From Nansenia antarctica (taxonomy: Eukaryota; Chordata; Actinopteri; Argentiniformes; Microstomatidae), in the NCBI GenBank assembly GCA_963989245.1, contig OZ022349.1:24825632-24889631 (forward strand): DNA of 64,000 nt. Reading direction: 5' to 3'. A model generated the notes under the pieces. That model worked only from the letters and a program-made list of their open reading frames with translations, made no database searches and had not been told where the DNA came from. Every line of letters begins with the position of its first letter. Positions within the stretch are counted from its first letter, which is position 1. Below, piece by piece: positions 24,498 to 35,299 of the stretch. The translations under genes and the position numbers were made by a program.

Positions 24498-27400
24498 CAG
24501 ACAGACACATCAGATGTGATGTCATTGTAACGGGAGAGTGTTCACACTGCTTGTTTAAAGCCAGACTCAAGGCCAAGGTTAGCCAACTCCAGGATACAAT
24601 AGCCATGTCATGAATAAATCAGCTTGATTACTCATTTACTAATTTACTCTTGAGTTACCGCTTGATACTCAAGTGCCTCTCCCCGCAAGTGTAACAACAA
24701 CAAATCCAAAGTCTCTCGCTCAACAAACACCTAGCATAGCCCGTTAAGCTAATGCAAGTGTTCAGGTCTCGGTTCAGTTCATTCGTAGAGGAGAGTGTTC
24801 CCAAACCAACTCCGCTACACAACAAGTGTAACTGTTACAACTGTAACCTCCTGAGACATCTACTACCCCCCTCCTGAGACATCTACTACCCCCCTCCTGA
24901 GACATCTACTACCCCCCTCCTGAGACATCTACTACCCCCCTCCTGAGACATCTACTACCCCCCTCCTGAGACATCTACTACCCCCCTCCTGAGACATCTA
25001 CTACCCCCCTCCTGAGACATCTACTACCCCCCAGCACTGTGTCTCCAAAGACACCTGCTTCCCCCTCTACTATATTATCTCCTAAGATTTCTACTGCCCC
25101 CTTGTACTGTTTCTCCGGTGTCTATTAAAAAAAACAAAAAACATCTTTCTTCTTCTATCACGACGACTGCCGATGGCCCTGCTATGACCGGTGAATTGAT
25201 GATTAACTTACTTAGTCAAATGTATCGATTGTAAGTCGCTTTGGAATAAGGCGCCTGCTAAATGCCAAAAATGTCAATGTAAATGTAACTGTCACAAAGG
25301 AAAACACCCACTTCTCCAGGAGCACCAGGACGTTGTAGACGCCACAGTAGACGTTGCGCTCCTCCATCTGCACAGCTCTGGTCCTGACGCCCGCATACAC
25401 GGCATCCAAGCCCCTCTCCTGAAGGGACAACAGGACAACACACCATAGATCAGTCAGAGGGTCACGCCCATAGAGATCCTTATGCATGTGGGGACTATAT
25501 TCCATTTCTTATGATAATCCCTTAGTGTTCTGGGATGGGAAGTGATTGAATTATCAGGATAATAGGTAGGCCTAACATCCCCAGGGTCGGTTGAATGGAT
25601 GTCGGACATGTTGAGCACGTGTATCTAACTTGGACATGATAAGATGGAGACAATTTGATGAGATTTGTTTACCCTGCAGACTTTGGAGAAGATGTCTCCA
25701 TGGTACATGTGCTTCTCGGCGTCTCTGAGGGGCACTAGGACCTGGCGGAGCTTGGCGTAGACAGAACTGACCCCAGTAGTGTTGCTCTGACAGGAGACAG
25801 TCACAGGGGTTTATCAGCTGAACTAGAACAGCATTCAACTGACATGATGCTACGGGACATCGAGAGGATAGGTCTAATGTAAGATTCCCCGAACATCTTG
25901 AGCCACTTCTAATCAAAGTATGAATTGCATTCTAGTTTGCAATTGAACAAAGAAAACATAGATTTTAAAAATGACATTGTGGAATGGTCAGAAACAGTTT
26001 TGAGACACTATACTATAAATACAATACATAATCTATGCGCAAATTGTATCAATATATAGAATATAATACATAATAGAAGCACATGTACACTGTATGCAAA
26101 AACAAAAAACAAATACAATATAATAATGATAATAATAATAACTTTTCCTGCAAACGTTGCAAACGTTGCAAATCCTGCAAACTGCAGCTAATATATATAT
26201 ATAGCTATAAAAATATATAAATATATATAATATATAAAAATACATCTAGGTAGGCCTATTTATAAAGACACATGTTGCAGAATAAGATGGCAGGCTTTTG
26301 CATAGGCAGCTACACACATACATTATTTTTACCCAATAGAATTTCCCAACATTTAATTGTTCTCATCACAACCGTTTAAATTCCCATTTTGGCTAGACAG
26401 CTGAATAAAGAGATCATGGCTAATGTCATTGTACCCCCACTACTATGTCGAGCATGAGCTTCTGTTTCAATGGCTCCATCAATGGATGTGTCAGTATTAA
26501 ATAATTAATCTCACATCTAAAGGATTTAAACATAAAGAAAATAGTTCCCATACCTGCATCATCAGAGCTTGGTTCTCCATCATCTTTTTGGCATTAAAGT
26601 CTTCCTGGGTGTCCTTGGCCAGGTAGCGCCAGTGGAGGGATACGTGCTGGCAGTTCCGTAAAGAGGCTGCGTCTAGAAGACCTAAAGGACACTGCTCTTG
26701 TGTCAAGTTCCCCACGGTCACATCATCACACATATCTATACAAATACAGGTTATTATTATTATTATCTAGAACTGAGGTTCATTGGAGGAGGATTACTTG
26801 AACATAATGTTATGTTATGATATAAATTAGAATGAGATTATTGTTCTATTATTGCACCACGGAAACCTAGGTGATGTCACAATGACATGCTACAAGATGT
26901 TACATAGTTCCGGGGTAGTGGTTCAAATGTTGAAAGATATTGTAATAATAATAATAATAATAACCTTTATTTGTATAGCACTTTTCCTGCAAGCGTTGTA
27001 GCTGTAGAAAGTATCTCTCTCACTCTCTCTCTCTCTCTTCTATGTCATGATCTTCAGAAAAATATTAATTGAGTAAGAATCGAGTGATTCCAGTATTGGA
27101 TGCCTATGGATGAATCTATATATTTGTATATATTGTATATATTTGTATATGTATTTACTTGTTTAAATCTTATAGTATTTCTTATATTATTTAATTATTT
27201 TGTCTATCTTTGTTCTATGCCCCTTGGATTGTATGGTTTATGTATTATTATTAATATTATGGGAATTGGATTATCATAATGCAATCACTGTGATATCTTT
27301 CAAAGACACATAGGCTACATAATGACATGTGTGTTCTTTCCCTGGTTGCTGGGCAGAGGTTTGTTGATTTTGTTTTCCGATATCCTAGGGAGACCAGCTC

Positions 27401-28598
27401 GTGGCAGGGGGAGTGATGACACAAAGGGATTTAGAAGGGCAATCCTTGTGTGTTGTAAAGTCATCGCCATGGCACCGTAGCTCTGCTCTCTCTCTGTGTC
27501 TTTATGGGGCCGGTTCATAGAAATGTCAACAGGTGCTTCAGTATGAACAAAGAGTGACAGAGCAGAGTACAGTACCCTGCTGTCCTTCAACAGACAGAGC
27601 CCAGTGGATATCAGCTGGCAGGAGGGCCGAGGGGTCACTTCAGGTGCACACAAGTTTCACACCACCACGGACACTGAATCTACAATATGATTGACTTTCA
27701 AAATGACTGCCAACTGGGGAATTGTCGATGGGGAGCAATGCCCGATCTGGGGCTAGTAGTCTCATGTAGCACAAAACAACATAGCGTAAGTCTTCTGACG
27801 CTGGCTTTCTGTACAAAAGAAGAGATTTGGTGAGGGTGCATTCTCATTTTATGCACCCAAATTGTGGAATGCACTGCCAGTTTACATTAGGGATGCATAA
27901 TATTTTCAATACATTTCAGCATAATATTTTCTGCAAATATTTTCAAGTCAAGATTAATAATTCAATTATTATGATTATATAATGATTGAAGCACTTTGAG
28001 CTGCAACGTTTGCAGGAAAAGTGCTATACAAATAAAGGTTATTAATATTATTATTATTATTATTATGTTCAAATGATTGGGGGGAGGGGGGGTGTTTGTT
28101 AGGGGGTAGAGGTCGAACTTGGTGGATGGGGGGGGGGCTCTCACCTAAAATGGTCTTGGCGAGATGAACAGGGAGACGACGGACAAAGTCTCGGTAGCGG
28201 CCGACCCCAGACAGGGACCTGGAGGACCTGGGGACCACCATGAGAGCAGGGTCCTCTGAGCACGCTGAGTCTGAGTCGCTGTCCTTCTCACCCTCCTTCT
28301 CCACCTCCTTCTCCACCTCCTCCTCCTCCTCCTCCTTCGCCATACACGACACACTGCCCAGACCCGACACCTCCGTCCCAGCCCAGGCGGCGGCATCGTC
28401 CGGTTGGTTGGTCTTTGCTGAGTGTGTATGACAGCAGGACACATAACAAACACCCACGGTGAGTCAGAGAGAATCTGATCATATACAAGGGAGAGGAGGG
28501 TTTCTCAATAAACCCTTTCAAATACAACTAGTACACTGTCCTCATTTATAGGCTCACAGGTATCAGAACCCATTATGGAACCCAAAAGGGTTCTCCCA

Positions 28599-28644
<46 letters not shown>

Positions 28645-28645
28645 A

Positions 28646-28699
<54 letters not shown>

Positions 28700-29617
28700 C
28701 CTGTGTTCAGGTATTGACCCTTACAGTGCTCTGAATTCAGGCACGTCTCCAGCTGTGTCAGCCCATCTGTGGTGGCGCGGCTGTCAGCGTCATCTGGCAG
28801 ATCTACGGGCTCGTAGCACGAGCCGGCCTGGATGAGAAGGTCCAGATGGGGGTGAGGATCCTGGGAGTTGAAGGAGTAAATGGACTCGGGGATAGAAGGG
28901 ACATCATCTTCATCATCATCATCGTCCTCCCGATCATCTCGGCCTGATAAAAGAGATCAGAGATCATAGAAATTAAGTGAGATACGAGAAATCTACTTCA
29001 ATATACTTAATTTAATATAAGGGATATGTTGTGTCACCAATAGGCCTAATGTAAGTCTAACAGGTTTGAAACATAGGTAGGCCTATTTTACCATGTTGGA
29101 GAAATCCTCGTTTGGCTCTAACCAGAAGCACGCTCGTTAAATTGCCAAGCATATGAAGAAGTCCAGTGTCGCAAAGTGAAAGAACTCCCAGAAGGTAATT
29201 AGATTTAGTCCAGGGATGACTGCGACTGAACCAATCCCAGGTCTCAATCACGTCCATGCCCAGAAGTTTCGTGTCGAGCGCTCGGCCCGAGCTCCAAGTG
29301 GTCATGTCTTCTGGTAACCTTGGTTTCGGTCTTGACCTGGTGTAGGTGAAGTCTTTTCCAGATGTGACTTGCAGTACGCTGCGGATGTTCTGGAGAATGT
29401 GGACACTTTGGCACCGCACCAGGATGCCGGTGAGGAATCTCCGCTTCGACGCGTCTCCGGCGCGCGTCAACCACTGGGTTGAACCGGACAGTCTGGCCGC
29501 GCAGATGCAGGACTGACAGATGCAGGAGTGGCAACTTCCACACGTGTTAAAATCCACATCCTTCGTTTTGCAACGAAACTCGTTTGCAGAGTCGATTCTC
29601 AGTCCACAATGTTTCAT
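16130..29617 (-). CDS. fbxw10: F-box and WD repeat protein 10 (14 exons)
   Basis: Likely the substrate-recognition subunit of an SCF-type ubiquitin ligase. Exons on the minus strand: 29617-29092, 28943-28725, 28417-28145, 26681-26554, 25786-25673, 25418-25312, 24224-24021, 23587-23466, 23156-23002, 22569-22427, 21435-21277, 20820-20633, 18265-18056, 16974-16130. All have AG/GT borders and compatible phases, giving 3,393 nt or 1,130 codons plus stop. The F-box spans exons 3-4 (about residues 318-365; 'YRDFVRRLPVHLAKTIL'). 'MEERNVYCGVYNV' in exon 6 and 'KGHAGSIRALLLCED' plus 'ASYDLSIR' in exon 7 match remembered human FBXW10. WD repeats run through exons 7-11. Exon 3 codes an acidic Glu-Lys run from a GGA repeat. 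Exon 14 codes a basic, proline-rich tail. Start: first Met of a Cys-rich N-terminus. Confidence 0.93.
17207..17997. repeat. 12-bp minisatellite in FBXW10 intron 13
   Basis: About 790 bp of units ACTGACACTCCA with variants (CTCTA, a 10-bp ACTGACACCA form, ATCAATTG, GCAA). Long apparent reading frames of Glu-Cys-Gln-Leu arise from it and are artefacts. Confidence 0.97.
18294..18356 (-). mobile_element. SINE family B, tail fragment
   Basis: It shares 'aatggactgact', 'gcaccttattccaaa' and 'acaacggcctctcac' with the copy at 50452. It lies about 30 bp from the acceptor of FBXW10 exon 13. Confidence 0.7.
18820..20263 (+). mobile_element. hAT element, 1,444 bp, probably non-autonomous
   Basis: The termini CAGGGTTCGAGTTAT are inverted at the two ends (exact over 15 bp). 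An exact 8-bp duplication, ggcgagac, flanks it at 18812-18819 and 20264-20271. Inside, an ATG at 19340 opens about 49 codons (MPPKKRPFFDPL...) that include a 'gtaaaggtaagg' donor-like site, possibly the first exon of a lost transposase. A further palindromic patch with 'gtaccagtaccg' at about 19715-19760 suggests a smaller nested insertion. It sits in FBXW10 intron 12. Confidence 0.88.
20363..20580 (-). mobile_element. tRNA-derived SINE (family B), copy 2
   Basis: The minus strand reads the tRNA-like head at the right end ('ggctcaggaggtagaga', B box 'ggttcgatcccc') and then 'gtccttgggcaagaca' and 'ctgaaccccaaattgc', as in copy 1. It lies just downstream of the exon 12 donor in FBXW10 intron 12. 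Confidence 0.85.
20597..20633 (-). repeat. tandem 8-bp array overlapping the exon 12 donor
   Basis: On the minus strand exon 12 ends at 20633 and runs directly into about five units of GTGAGGGG. Each unit carries a consensus-like 5' splice site (GTGAGG). The array is pure and G-rich. Confidence 0.85.
21003..21312. repeat. triplicated exon 11 end with TG arrays
   Basis: The block 'actgacttgttgtggtgtgt' followed by 'gtgcagggacagcac' occurs at 21109, 21191 and 21271, spaced about 80 bp and separated by (TG)n arrays. The rightmost copy is the real 3' end of FBXW10 exon 11 with its donor (minus strand AACAA/GTCAGT). The other two lie in intron 11. Confidence 0.88.
22585..22681. repeat. (CATTCA)n hexanucleotide array
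   Basis: About 16 units, with two variant units near the left end. It stops about 15 bp from the acceptor of FBXW10 exon 10. Confidence 0.95.
22683..22812 (-). mobile_element. short dispersed repeat (family D), copy 2
   Basis: The minus-strand reading has 'ttctagcattatgacagcca', 'gatagatgattcactta' and a final 'gctttgggtaaaggcgtct', in the same order as the other copies. Confidence 0.65.
23176..23333 (-). mobile_element. tRNA-derived SINE (family A), copy 2
   Basis: The tail 'ccatttagctgatgctttta' is followed (read on +) by the reverse of the tRNA-like head: 'gaatcgaacccacaac' and 'agcaccatgctctacc'. The element starts about 20 bp from the acceptor of FBXW10 exon 9. Confidence 0.8.
23893..24012. 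repeat. (CTC)n microsatellite
   Basis: About 120 bp of CCT/CTC units with C-run and CGC interruptions. It begins 8 bp beyond the donor of FBXW10 exon 7. Confidence 0.95.
24230..24494. repeat. (CA)n compound microsatellite
   Basis: An imperfect CA array with GCACG, TATG and GGCA interruptions, abutting the acceptor of FBXW10 exon 7. The acceptor's upstream tract is therefore TG repeat instead of a pyrimidine tract. Confidence 0.95.
24850..25033. repeat. 23-bp minisatellite, eight copies
   Basis: The unit begins 'ctgagacatctactaccccc'. The copies appear identical by eye. It lies in FBXW10 intron 6. Confidence 0.95.
25142..25267 (+). mobile_element. short dispersed repeat (family D), copy 3
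   Basis: It contains 'cacgacgactgccgatggcc', 'attaacttacttagtcaaat' and the end 'gcctgctaaatgcc'. It lies in FBXW10 intron 6, upstream of exon 7. Confidence 0.7.
26960..27008 (-). mobile_element. LINE 3' tail fragment
   Basis: It contains 'aacctttatttgtatagcac' and 'ttttcctgcaagcgttgta', the reverse complement of the tail seen at 28007-28045 and 35213-35255. Confidence 0.65.
27800..28068 (+). mobile_element. L2-like LINE 3' end fragment
   Basis: It shares 'ctgacgctggctttc', 'aagaagagatttggtgagg' and 'tgtggaatgcactgccag' with the copy at 36900-36990. It ends in 'gctgcaacgtttgcagg', 'tacaaataaaggtta' and an ATT array. It lies in FBXW10 intron 3. Confidence 0.8.
28601..28698. repeat. (TG)n microsatellite
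   Basis: About 98 bp with a single 'catc' interruption, 26 bp beyond the donor of FBXW10 exon 2. Confidence 0.95.
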
Positions 29618-29883
29618 TCCGAATCGAACTTTTTATTTTTTTTTTATTTTTTTTTTAACTTGAAATAAATAAATCTAAATTCAAGTATCGATAGAGAGGC
29701 CTACTTTGAACTGAACACAGAGGGGTTTGTTGAATCTGAATGTCGTGTTTTAAAGTCTTTTAGAAGTAGGTAAAAGGCTCCTTCCTCCCTGCGCGCTGTT
29801 TCCCAAAACTCCTGTGTGCGGCTGGCTGCCATGCAACACGCAGCTGCAGCGAGGTAAAACCCTTACGTGATTACACACACGCC

Positions 29884-29945
29884 TACTATAATAACCTTTA
29901 TTTGTATAGCACTTTTCCTGCAAACGTTGCAGCTCAAAGTGCTTT
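29884..29945 (-). mobile_element. LINE 3' tail fragment
   Basis: It has 'aacctttatttgtatagcac' then 'ttttcctgcaaacgttgcag', the reverse complement of the L2-like tail. It lies upstream of the FBXW10 start codon. Confidence 0.7.
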
Positions 29946-30454
29946 AACATATCCACGCAGAATAACAATAATAATAGAACAATAGTAATCAATAAAACAC
30001 ACAATAGCAATAATATAAACTACATAATAAAACAAGAATAAACCATACAATCCGAGGGTCATAGAACAAAGATAAACAACATTTTAAAAAATATATATAA
30101 GAATTACAATAAGATTTAAACAAGTAAATACATATACAAATATATACAATAGGTTCTATATATACAAATATAGATTTATCAAGATACATTTATGTTACTA
30201 CTACGACTTTACTCTCATGTGATAAGATGTCAAGATAAGTCTACATGTTATATCATGATTGGAGTCTGGCATGGATGTGTAATGCAGACAGTGTATAAAA
30301 TAGTCAAACATTAAACAAATATTAAACTGATTCAAAGTTCACGTTTTATTTGAATCTGTCTTTGCATATTTCTATGGTGGTTCTTAGTCCGAAATGATTG
30401 CAAAACCACTGCGGTATAACCGGTCGATTGTCCAAGTAGCTGCTGACATCTGGG

Positions 30455-30590
30455 CTGCATTTGTAAATTCGCTCTGAGAGTGCCGGAGCGCACACTGGGT
30501 TCAACGTCTTAAAGTGATCAAGTCATTTGATTGGACAAGAAGCATTCCATGAGTGCTGATTAGATTTCCATAGCAAGTTTATGAATGCAT
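30455..30590. mobile_element. MITE (family E), copy 2
   Basis: A diverged copy of the 10600-10737 element: CTGCATTTGTAAATTCGC on the left and its decayed complement 'gtttatgaatgcat' on the right, with shared interior phrases. Confidence 0.7.
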
Positions 30591-30612
30591 CCCTTTCAGT
30601 TGGTTATCATCT

Positions 30613-30683
30613 GCGCCGCTGGTGTAGTGGTATCATGCAAGATTCCCATTCTTGCGACCCGGGTTCGATTCCCGGGCGGCGCA
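30613..30683 (+). tRNA. tRNA-Gly (anticodon CCC)
   Basis: A complete cloverleaf of 71 nt. The acceptor stem GCGCCGC pairs perfectly with GCGGCGC and the discriminator is A. The D arm carries the A box 'tggtgtagtgg'. The anticodon stem CAAGA/TCTTG encloses TTCCCAT, and the T arm carries 'ggttcgattcc'. A TTTT terminator follows within a few bases. It looks functional and matches the vertebrate tRNA-Gly-CCC sequence I recall. Confidence 0.96.
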
Positions 30684-31127
30684 CTGATTTTGCGATTTAT
30701 TTTCCACTGCTGTCAATATAATAATTTAATTAATTAAATATTAAATATAATATAGACATGAGGCCTTCATCCGCTGGTGAGTTGCGTAAGCAATATCTAC
30801 TTCAAGGTAGATAAGAGGTCGGCAAGGTAGGAGGGGGCCAGATTGTTGATGGCTTTGTCAGTGGTGAGTAGGATTTTGAATTGGATCCTGTAGTATTTGA
30901 CCAGGAGCCAATGTAGGTTTTGACGTTGGATTAGTATATCCGCGATTAAAAGAAAAGCCTCGTTCAGGCAACTCGTGATTGGGATTCAAGCCTCAAGTGA
31001 TTCCTCGAATGAGAACCAGCCTTGTGTCATCAATGTTCACACAAACCCTCATTGGAAATACTCGATTTGGGCGCGTGCCCGCAGATATAAAGTGCCCAGA
31101 AGAGCCGATTGTCGAAATGAAGATACA

Positions 31128-32686
31128 ATGGCAACAGCAAATGGCTGTTCATTTCCCAAGGCGGAACAGTTCATGTTAATCGACTTCTTCCCAGTCATCA
31201 CTCGCAAAGGCAGCACTGCGGTAGTCAATGAAGCGAGGAAGATGGCTTGGCAACGAATTGCTGATGGGTTAAATGCGTAAGTGATATAGAAAGAATTGAT
31301 ATAGAAAGAATTGTTTTATTGTCATCTTGTAATAAATGAACATTCACTACTGTGATCTTATCAGGCTCAATAATATCAGATGTATGTTTAAAATGATGGT
31401 GTAGACGCACTTACCACAACTGACAACTACAATGCATTTACTCTCAATTAGTCTAAATGGGGTGAGGTGTTTGAAGCCTTTCTCACCTAGTAATGATGTT
31501 CTTCTAGCATTGTAACTGCCAATGACCATAGACTGTCTTGGTAGGCCTATAGATTACTTCTTCTCATGATTACTGATGGATAGATGATTCACTTATTTAG
31601 GGAAATGTATTTGTCACTTCGGATGAAGGCTTCTGCTAATGGCAAACATGTCATGTAAATGTGAAATGTAGTAACCCTTACTGCTCTCTACTGCCCTCTA
31701 CTGGCTTATATTCATTATTCTGTTACATCTCAACAGGAGCCATCCCAGTGGAGAGGTACGCAGCTGGCAGCAAGTGAAAGTGAAATATAAAAACATTTTC
31801 CAGAGTGGTAAGTAGCCTATAATGAAATGTGAAATGTCCTTGGTCAAGTAGTTGTTGATCTGGATGTACCTTTTTAGCTACCAAAAAAGTGTCTGACGCT
31901 GCTGCCACTGGTGGGGGACCTCCACCGCAGGACTTCACCCCTGCAGAGGAGCGAGTCCTCGGGCAGAACCGGGCCCGACCGCTCGTTGAGCCAATAGAGG
32001 GGGGGACCTCATCAGACGTCCCTCCCCAAGGCAACGTGGCGCAATATGTGCAAGGTATTATCTACTACTCTCCCTCAACAGATCAGTCTCTCAATGGCCA
32101 AAACTAACGAGCCTTTATCTTTCAGTGAAGAGACGCATCATTCAACTGGTTGATCCTCCCGAAGAACTAGACCCTGACCTATGTGTGAGTCGTCCTTGCT
32201 TAGCAAAAATACCATGCATCTTATGCAATTCTTTCTTTTGCTTCAACTGCAGTGTTTTGTATTTGCAGGGAGATGGCCCCAGCACGTCTAGGGCGCTGGA
32301 GGAGGTAAAACCATTAATGTGGAACGTTTTGGATGTGTCTGCATTCTTTAAATTATGTAAAACCCAACACCTTTTTTGCAGGACCAACCAAGTACACCAA
32401 GGACTGACGTAAGTAACTACTCATATTGCTATGCTATTACATCTAGATGGTCTGCTACTCTGACACAATTTCCCTTTCAGTCTGTCCGTTCCCTGTATGC
32501 CAAATATCTATCAGGAGAGATAAAAATACAGGCAATGCGGAGGAAGAAATTGAAACTTGAAATAGAGTTACTGCAAGGCCAGTTGGAGAAGCAAGTACGT
32601 ATACATTTAAACAGCATATGGTCATGATCTGGACTGAAATGTAATGTTTCTTTTTTTTGTCTTCACAGCGTGGAACAACTGAATGA
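31128..32686 (+). CDS. PIF/Harbinger Myb-like DNA-binding protein (8 exons)
   Basis: In PIF/Harbinger transposons this partner protein binds the element ends and helps bring the nuclease into the nucleus. Exons: 31128-31276, 31737-31807, 31878-32054, 32126-32184, 32269-32304, 32382-32408, 32481-32594, 32669-32686. All introns have GT/AG borders and the phases agree, giving 216 codons plus a stop. The N-terminal half is Myb/SANT-like: 'RKMAWQRIADGLNA' joins across intron 1 to 'SWQQVKVKYKNIFQS'. The middle is proline-rich. The end is a basic coiled-coil-like helix (KIQAMRRKKLKLEIELLQGQ). The start is the Met of MATANGC. No stop or frameshift is seen, unlike its nuclease partner. Confidence 0.82.
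31500..31668 (+). mobile_element. short dispersed repeat (family D), copy 4
   Basis: It contains 'ttctagcattgtaactgcca', 'gatagatgattcactta' and 'ggcttctgctaatggc'. It lies inside intron 1 of the Harbinger Myb-like gene. Confidence 0.65.
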
Positions 32687-32802
32687 ATGAATAAATAAAT
32701 TCCAAATTCCAAAACAACTTTGACATGCTTTTTCGTCTTAAATGCTAAGCTGTTAAATAAAAGGGTTAACTCAAACAAAGGTGACCATTAATACAATAGA
32801 GA

Positions 32803-34874
32803 TTAACTGAAATAGCTGTCTTTATAATGTTTCCGCACAGTTCTTCCATCCGTTGGTTCAAAGCCTAGCGCGACATCTTCCCATTGCTCCTCCGGCAACA
32901 TTGGGGGAAGTCTCTCACGGCGTATGACGGCAATGTTGTGCAAGACTGCACAGGCTACTGTGAAGTCACAGGCCCTGGCGGGGGTGACCCTGAGGCTTTT
33001 CAGACACTGAAATCTAGACTTCAGTTGCCCAAAGCACATCTCAATTCTTGCCCTGGTTTTGTTGTGGGCATGGTGGAAGGCCCTCTCTGCTTCGGTTGCT
33101 GGGATGGCCTCTGTCCCCAAGCAGAACCCCATTAAACTGCCCTATAGAATAGAAGTATTGGTTACATATGCATGACATTCTTCAGCTTCAAATACATTAA
33201 GTGAAACTTGGAAAGTAATAACATTCTCTTGCCTTGTGCAAACCTCTGACATTGATGCTCGAAAGATTCGTGAGTCATGGACAGAGCCAGGCCATTTGGC
33301 TTCAATGTTGGAAATCAGGCAATTTGCTTCGCAGATCATCTGACGGCATAGAGGGTGACCTTCAATGATGTGGCACACTTTGCTTGGCAGATAAGTTGTT
33401 ACGCATAACTCAGTGTTGACATCAAAAATAATTTTATCTATTAGCACAGATGTGCACTTTTGATCCAAAAGCAGTTATTACTATTCTGCCTGACAGTGTA
33501 TGGACCTACCTGTATATTTAGACTATGGAAAGAATTCTGATTTACATAGTCTGCCTCCACAGGTCCAGATGGGGCCTTGATACGCACATGGGTACAGTCT
33601 ATTGCACCTAGAACATTGGGGAAGCCTGGAGGAGAGGATCAAGTTAATACAGACGCTTGTCCTGTAGGCTACTTTACATCTATTTGAACACATCACATAC
33701 CTGCAATTGAATAAAACTCCTGCTGGATTCTTCGCTTTTCCAGGTGACCAGGGGAAATTACGAACACAGTGAGGTAACGTTTCAGAGCAAGGTACACCCT
33801 TCTTACTTCCCGGCATACAGTTGCCTTTGCAAGACCTTCTGCATCTCCAACAGTGTACAAGAATGCCCCACTGTTACGTCCACATGTGTCCTTGTTGTGT
33901 TTCCTTCCCTTCTGTGTTTTCCTCTCATTCTCCATCCAGGTGTCCAATTGGCCAATCTGTTCCCTCATTCATCATTCCATTCCCATCCAATCAGAAGGCT
34001 GCCCATCCTCCAATCAGAGGGCTGCCCGTCTGTTTAAATGTTCCTCCTTGTCTCCCATTGTTAGTTGACTGTTTGGTTGTGTTTTGTTTGTTAGTTTGTC
34101 AACTCTTAGCTTTAGGTTATTTATGTTATTTAGTATGTACTTTCCATTTTCCATTTAGTAGTTTAAGCTTGGTTGTTTGTTTATTTGATTTACGATTGAC
34201 TACAGTTTATTTTCTATTTGTATTGTCACACACTAACCATAGGAAACAGGCGTAGGTGAGATACCCTTGGGTATACGTTACATCACATAGGCTCATCTAT
34301 GTTAAATACGGTAGGCAAAGGAGCGGCTGTCATTATGTAGAATTGTACACTGGTAGGATCAAACTTTATTCATTTGTTTCCTTGGGTTGACACCGCTCAT
34401 AGTCTGCCTGTTGTCCTATGGCTTGTGTTTTTGTACCTCACCACCATTTGTTAATTAAATCATTGCACTTTAGTTTTTCGTGTTGTGCCTTTTATTTCGT
34501 TTTTCCCTCCCACATTACAAGTGGCAACATATTACACCCTTTATGTTACGGCTCCCCCTACACCCCCTAGACGTAGAGCCACAAGATCTGGGTTCGTAAC
34601 ACCCACATGCAAAGAAACGCAGCCCAATGCCTACAGACTGAGCTGTGGTCAAGGTTGGCTACTGTGTGTGTACCTCCTGATGTGTGGCTCCAGCAGACTA
34701 CATAGATACAACTATGCTGGGCCTGCTGAACCTGTACCTCTCCCACAGGTACTCATCAGAAAAGGCCAGTGGGTTACTTCTGTCCCTGAAGACTCTTGGA
34801 GCTGGTGGAAAAAACTCTCTGCGGATGATCTGCGCCTCTATATTAACAGGGTTGTTCAGGAATGGACATGCCAT
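32803..34874 (-). pseudogene. PIF/Harbinger nuclease (HARBI1-like), broken
   Basis: DDE nuclease of the same transposon, convergent with the Myb-like gene. The first exon starts at 34874 (MACPFLNNPVNIEAQ...DEYLWERYRFSRPS), as in the family. A stop and frame changes follow at about 34690-34630. The exon with 'LRFFACG' is cut by a solo LTR and resumes as 'AFLYTVGDAEGLAKATV' down to 33701. Further exons are 33625-33510 (first catalytic Asp in 'GAIDCTH') and 33339-33244 ('NIEAKWPGSVHDSRIF'). The last exon, 33141-32803, carries 'LLGDRG' in one frame and the catalytic Glu ('RARIEM') in another. The 'YPCLPYLMTPY' stretch usual between them is deleted. It cannot make a full enzyme. Confidence 0.85.
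33872..34601. mobile_element. solo LTR inside the Harbinger nuclease gene
   Basis: A 730-bp segment beginning TGTTACG and ending CGTAACA, flanked by the exact 5-bp duplication cccac (33867-33871 and 34602-34606). Removing it rejoins the nuclease 'RFFACG' and 'AFLYTVGD' motifs. No internal retroviral sequence remains, so it is the product of LTR-LTR recombination. The LTR superfamily was not assigned. Confidence 0.85.
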
Positions 34875-35044
34875 AGTTGATTGTAACTAGCCTATAGGTA
34901 TATGAGCAGGCTCTGCTATTAACCTACATGACACTGGCAGAGCAAAGTCAGATTAGTGGTTATGCTGCATATGTTTCACGTCTTTAGTTTTTTGTGTGTT
35001 TTTTTCCTTCTATTGTGACTTTCTTTTGTTGTCTATCTATCTAG

Positions 35045-35258
35045 CCGAGGGATGCAACCTTAGCAAATTATGTTCAAGTTGAGACTAAAAACCCATCTTT
35101 TTAATATTGCCTTTAAATGACAAAATAATTAAATTAAGATGATAAAAACCCATCCTTTTAATATTGCATTTAAATTACAAAATAATTAAATTAAGATGAT
35201 ATAATGATTAAAGCACTTTGAGCTGCAACGTTTGCAGGAAAAGCGCTATACAAATAAA

Positions 35259-35293
<35 letters not shown>
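35045..35293 (+). mobile_element. L2-like LINE 3' tail
   Basis: It carries 'gactaaaaacccatct', 'tttaatattgcctttaaa', a short internal duplication of that block, 'gctgcaacgtttgcagg' and a terminal (ATT)n array. Confidence 0.8.
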
Positions 35294-35299
35294 CACACA

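Noticed and set aside
24850..25033. CRISPR-like array of 23-bp repeats
   Set aside because: The copies abut without spacers, and the window is vertebrate; it is a minisatellite.
27315..27653. 112-codon minus-strand frame in FBXW10 intron 3
   Set aside because: It lies wholly between exons whose phases join without it, and no homology was recognised.
33142..33468. A single 108-codon nuclease frame starting MDQKCTSV
   Set aside because: Only its middle part (33339-33244) is homologous to the nuclease; the rest is intron on both sides.
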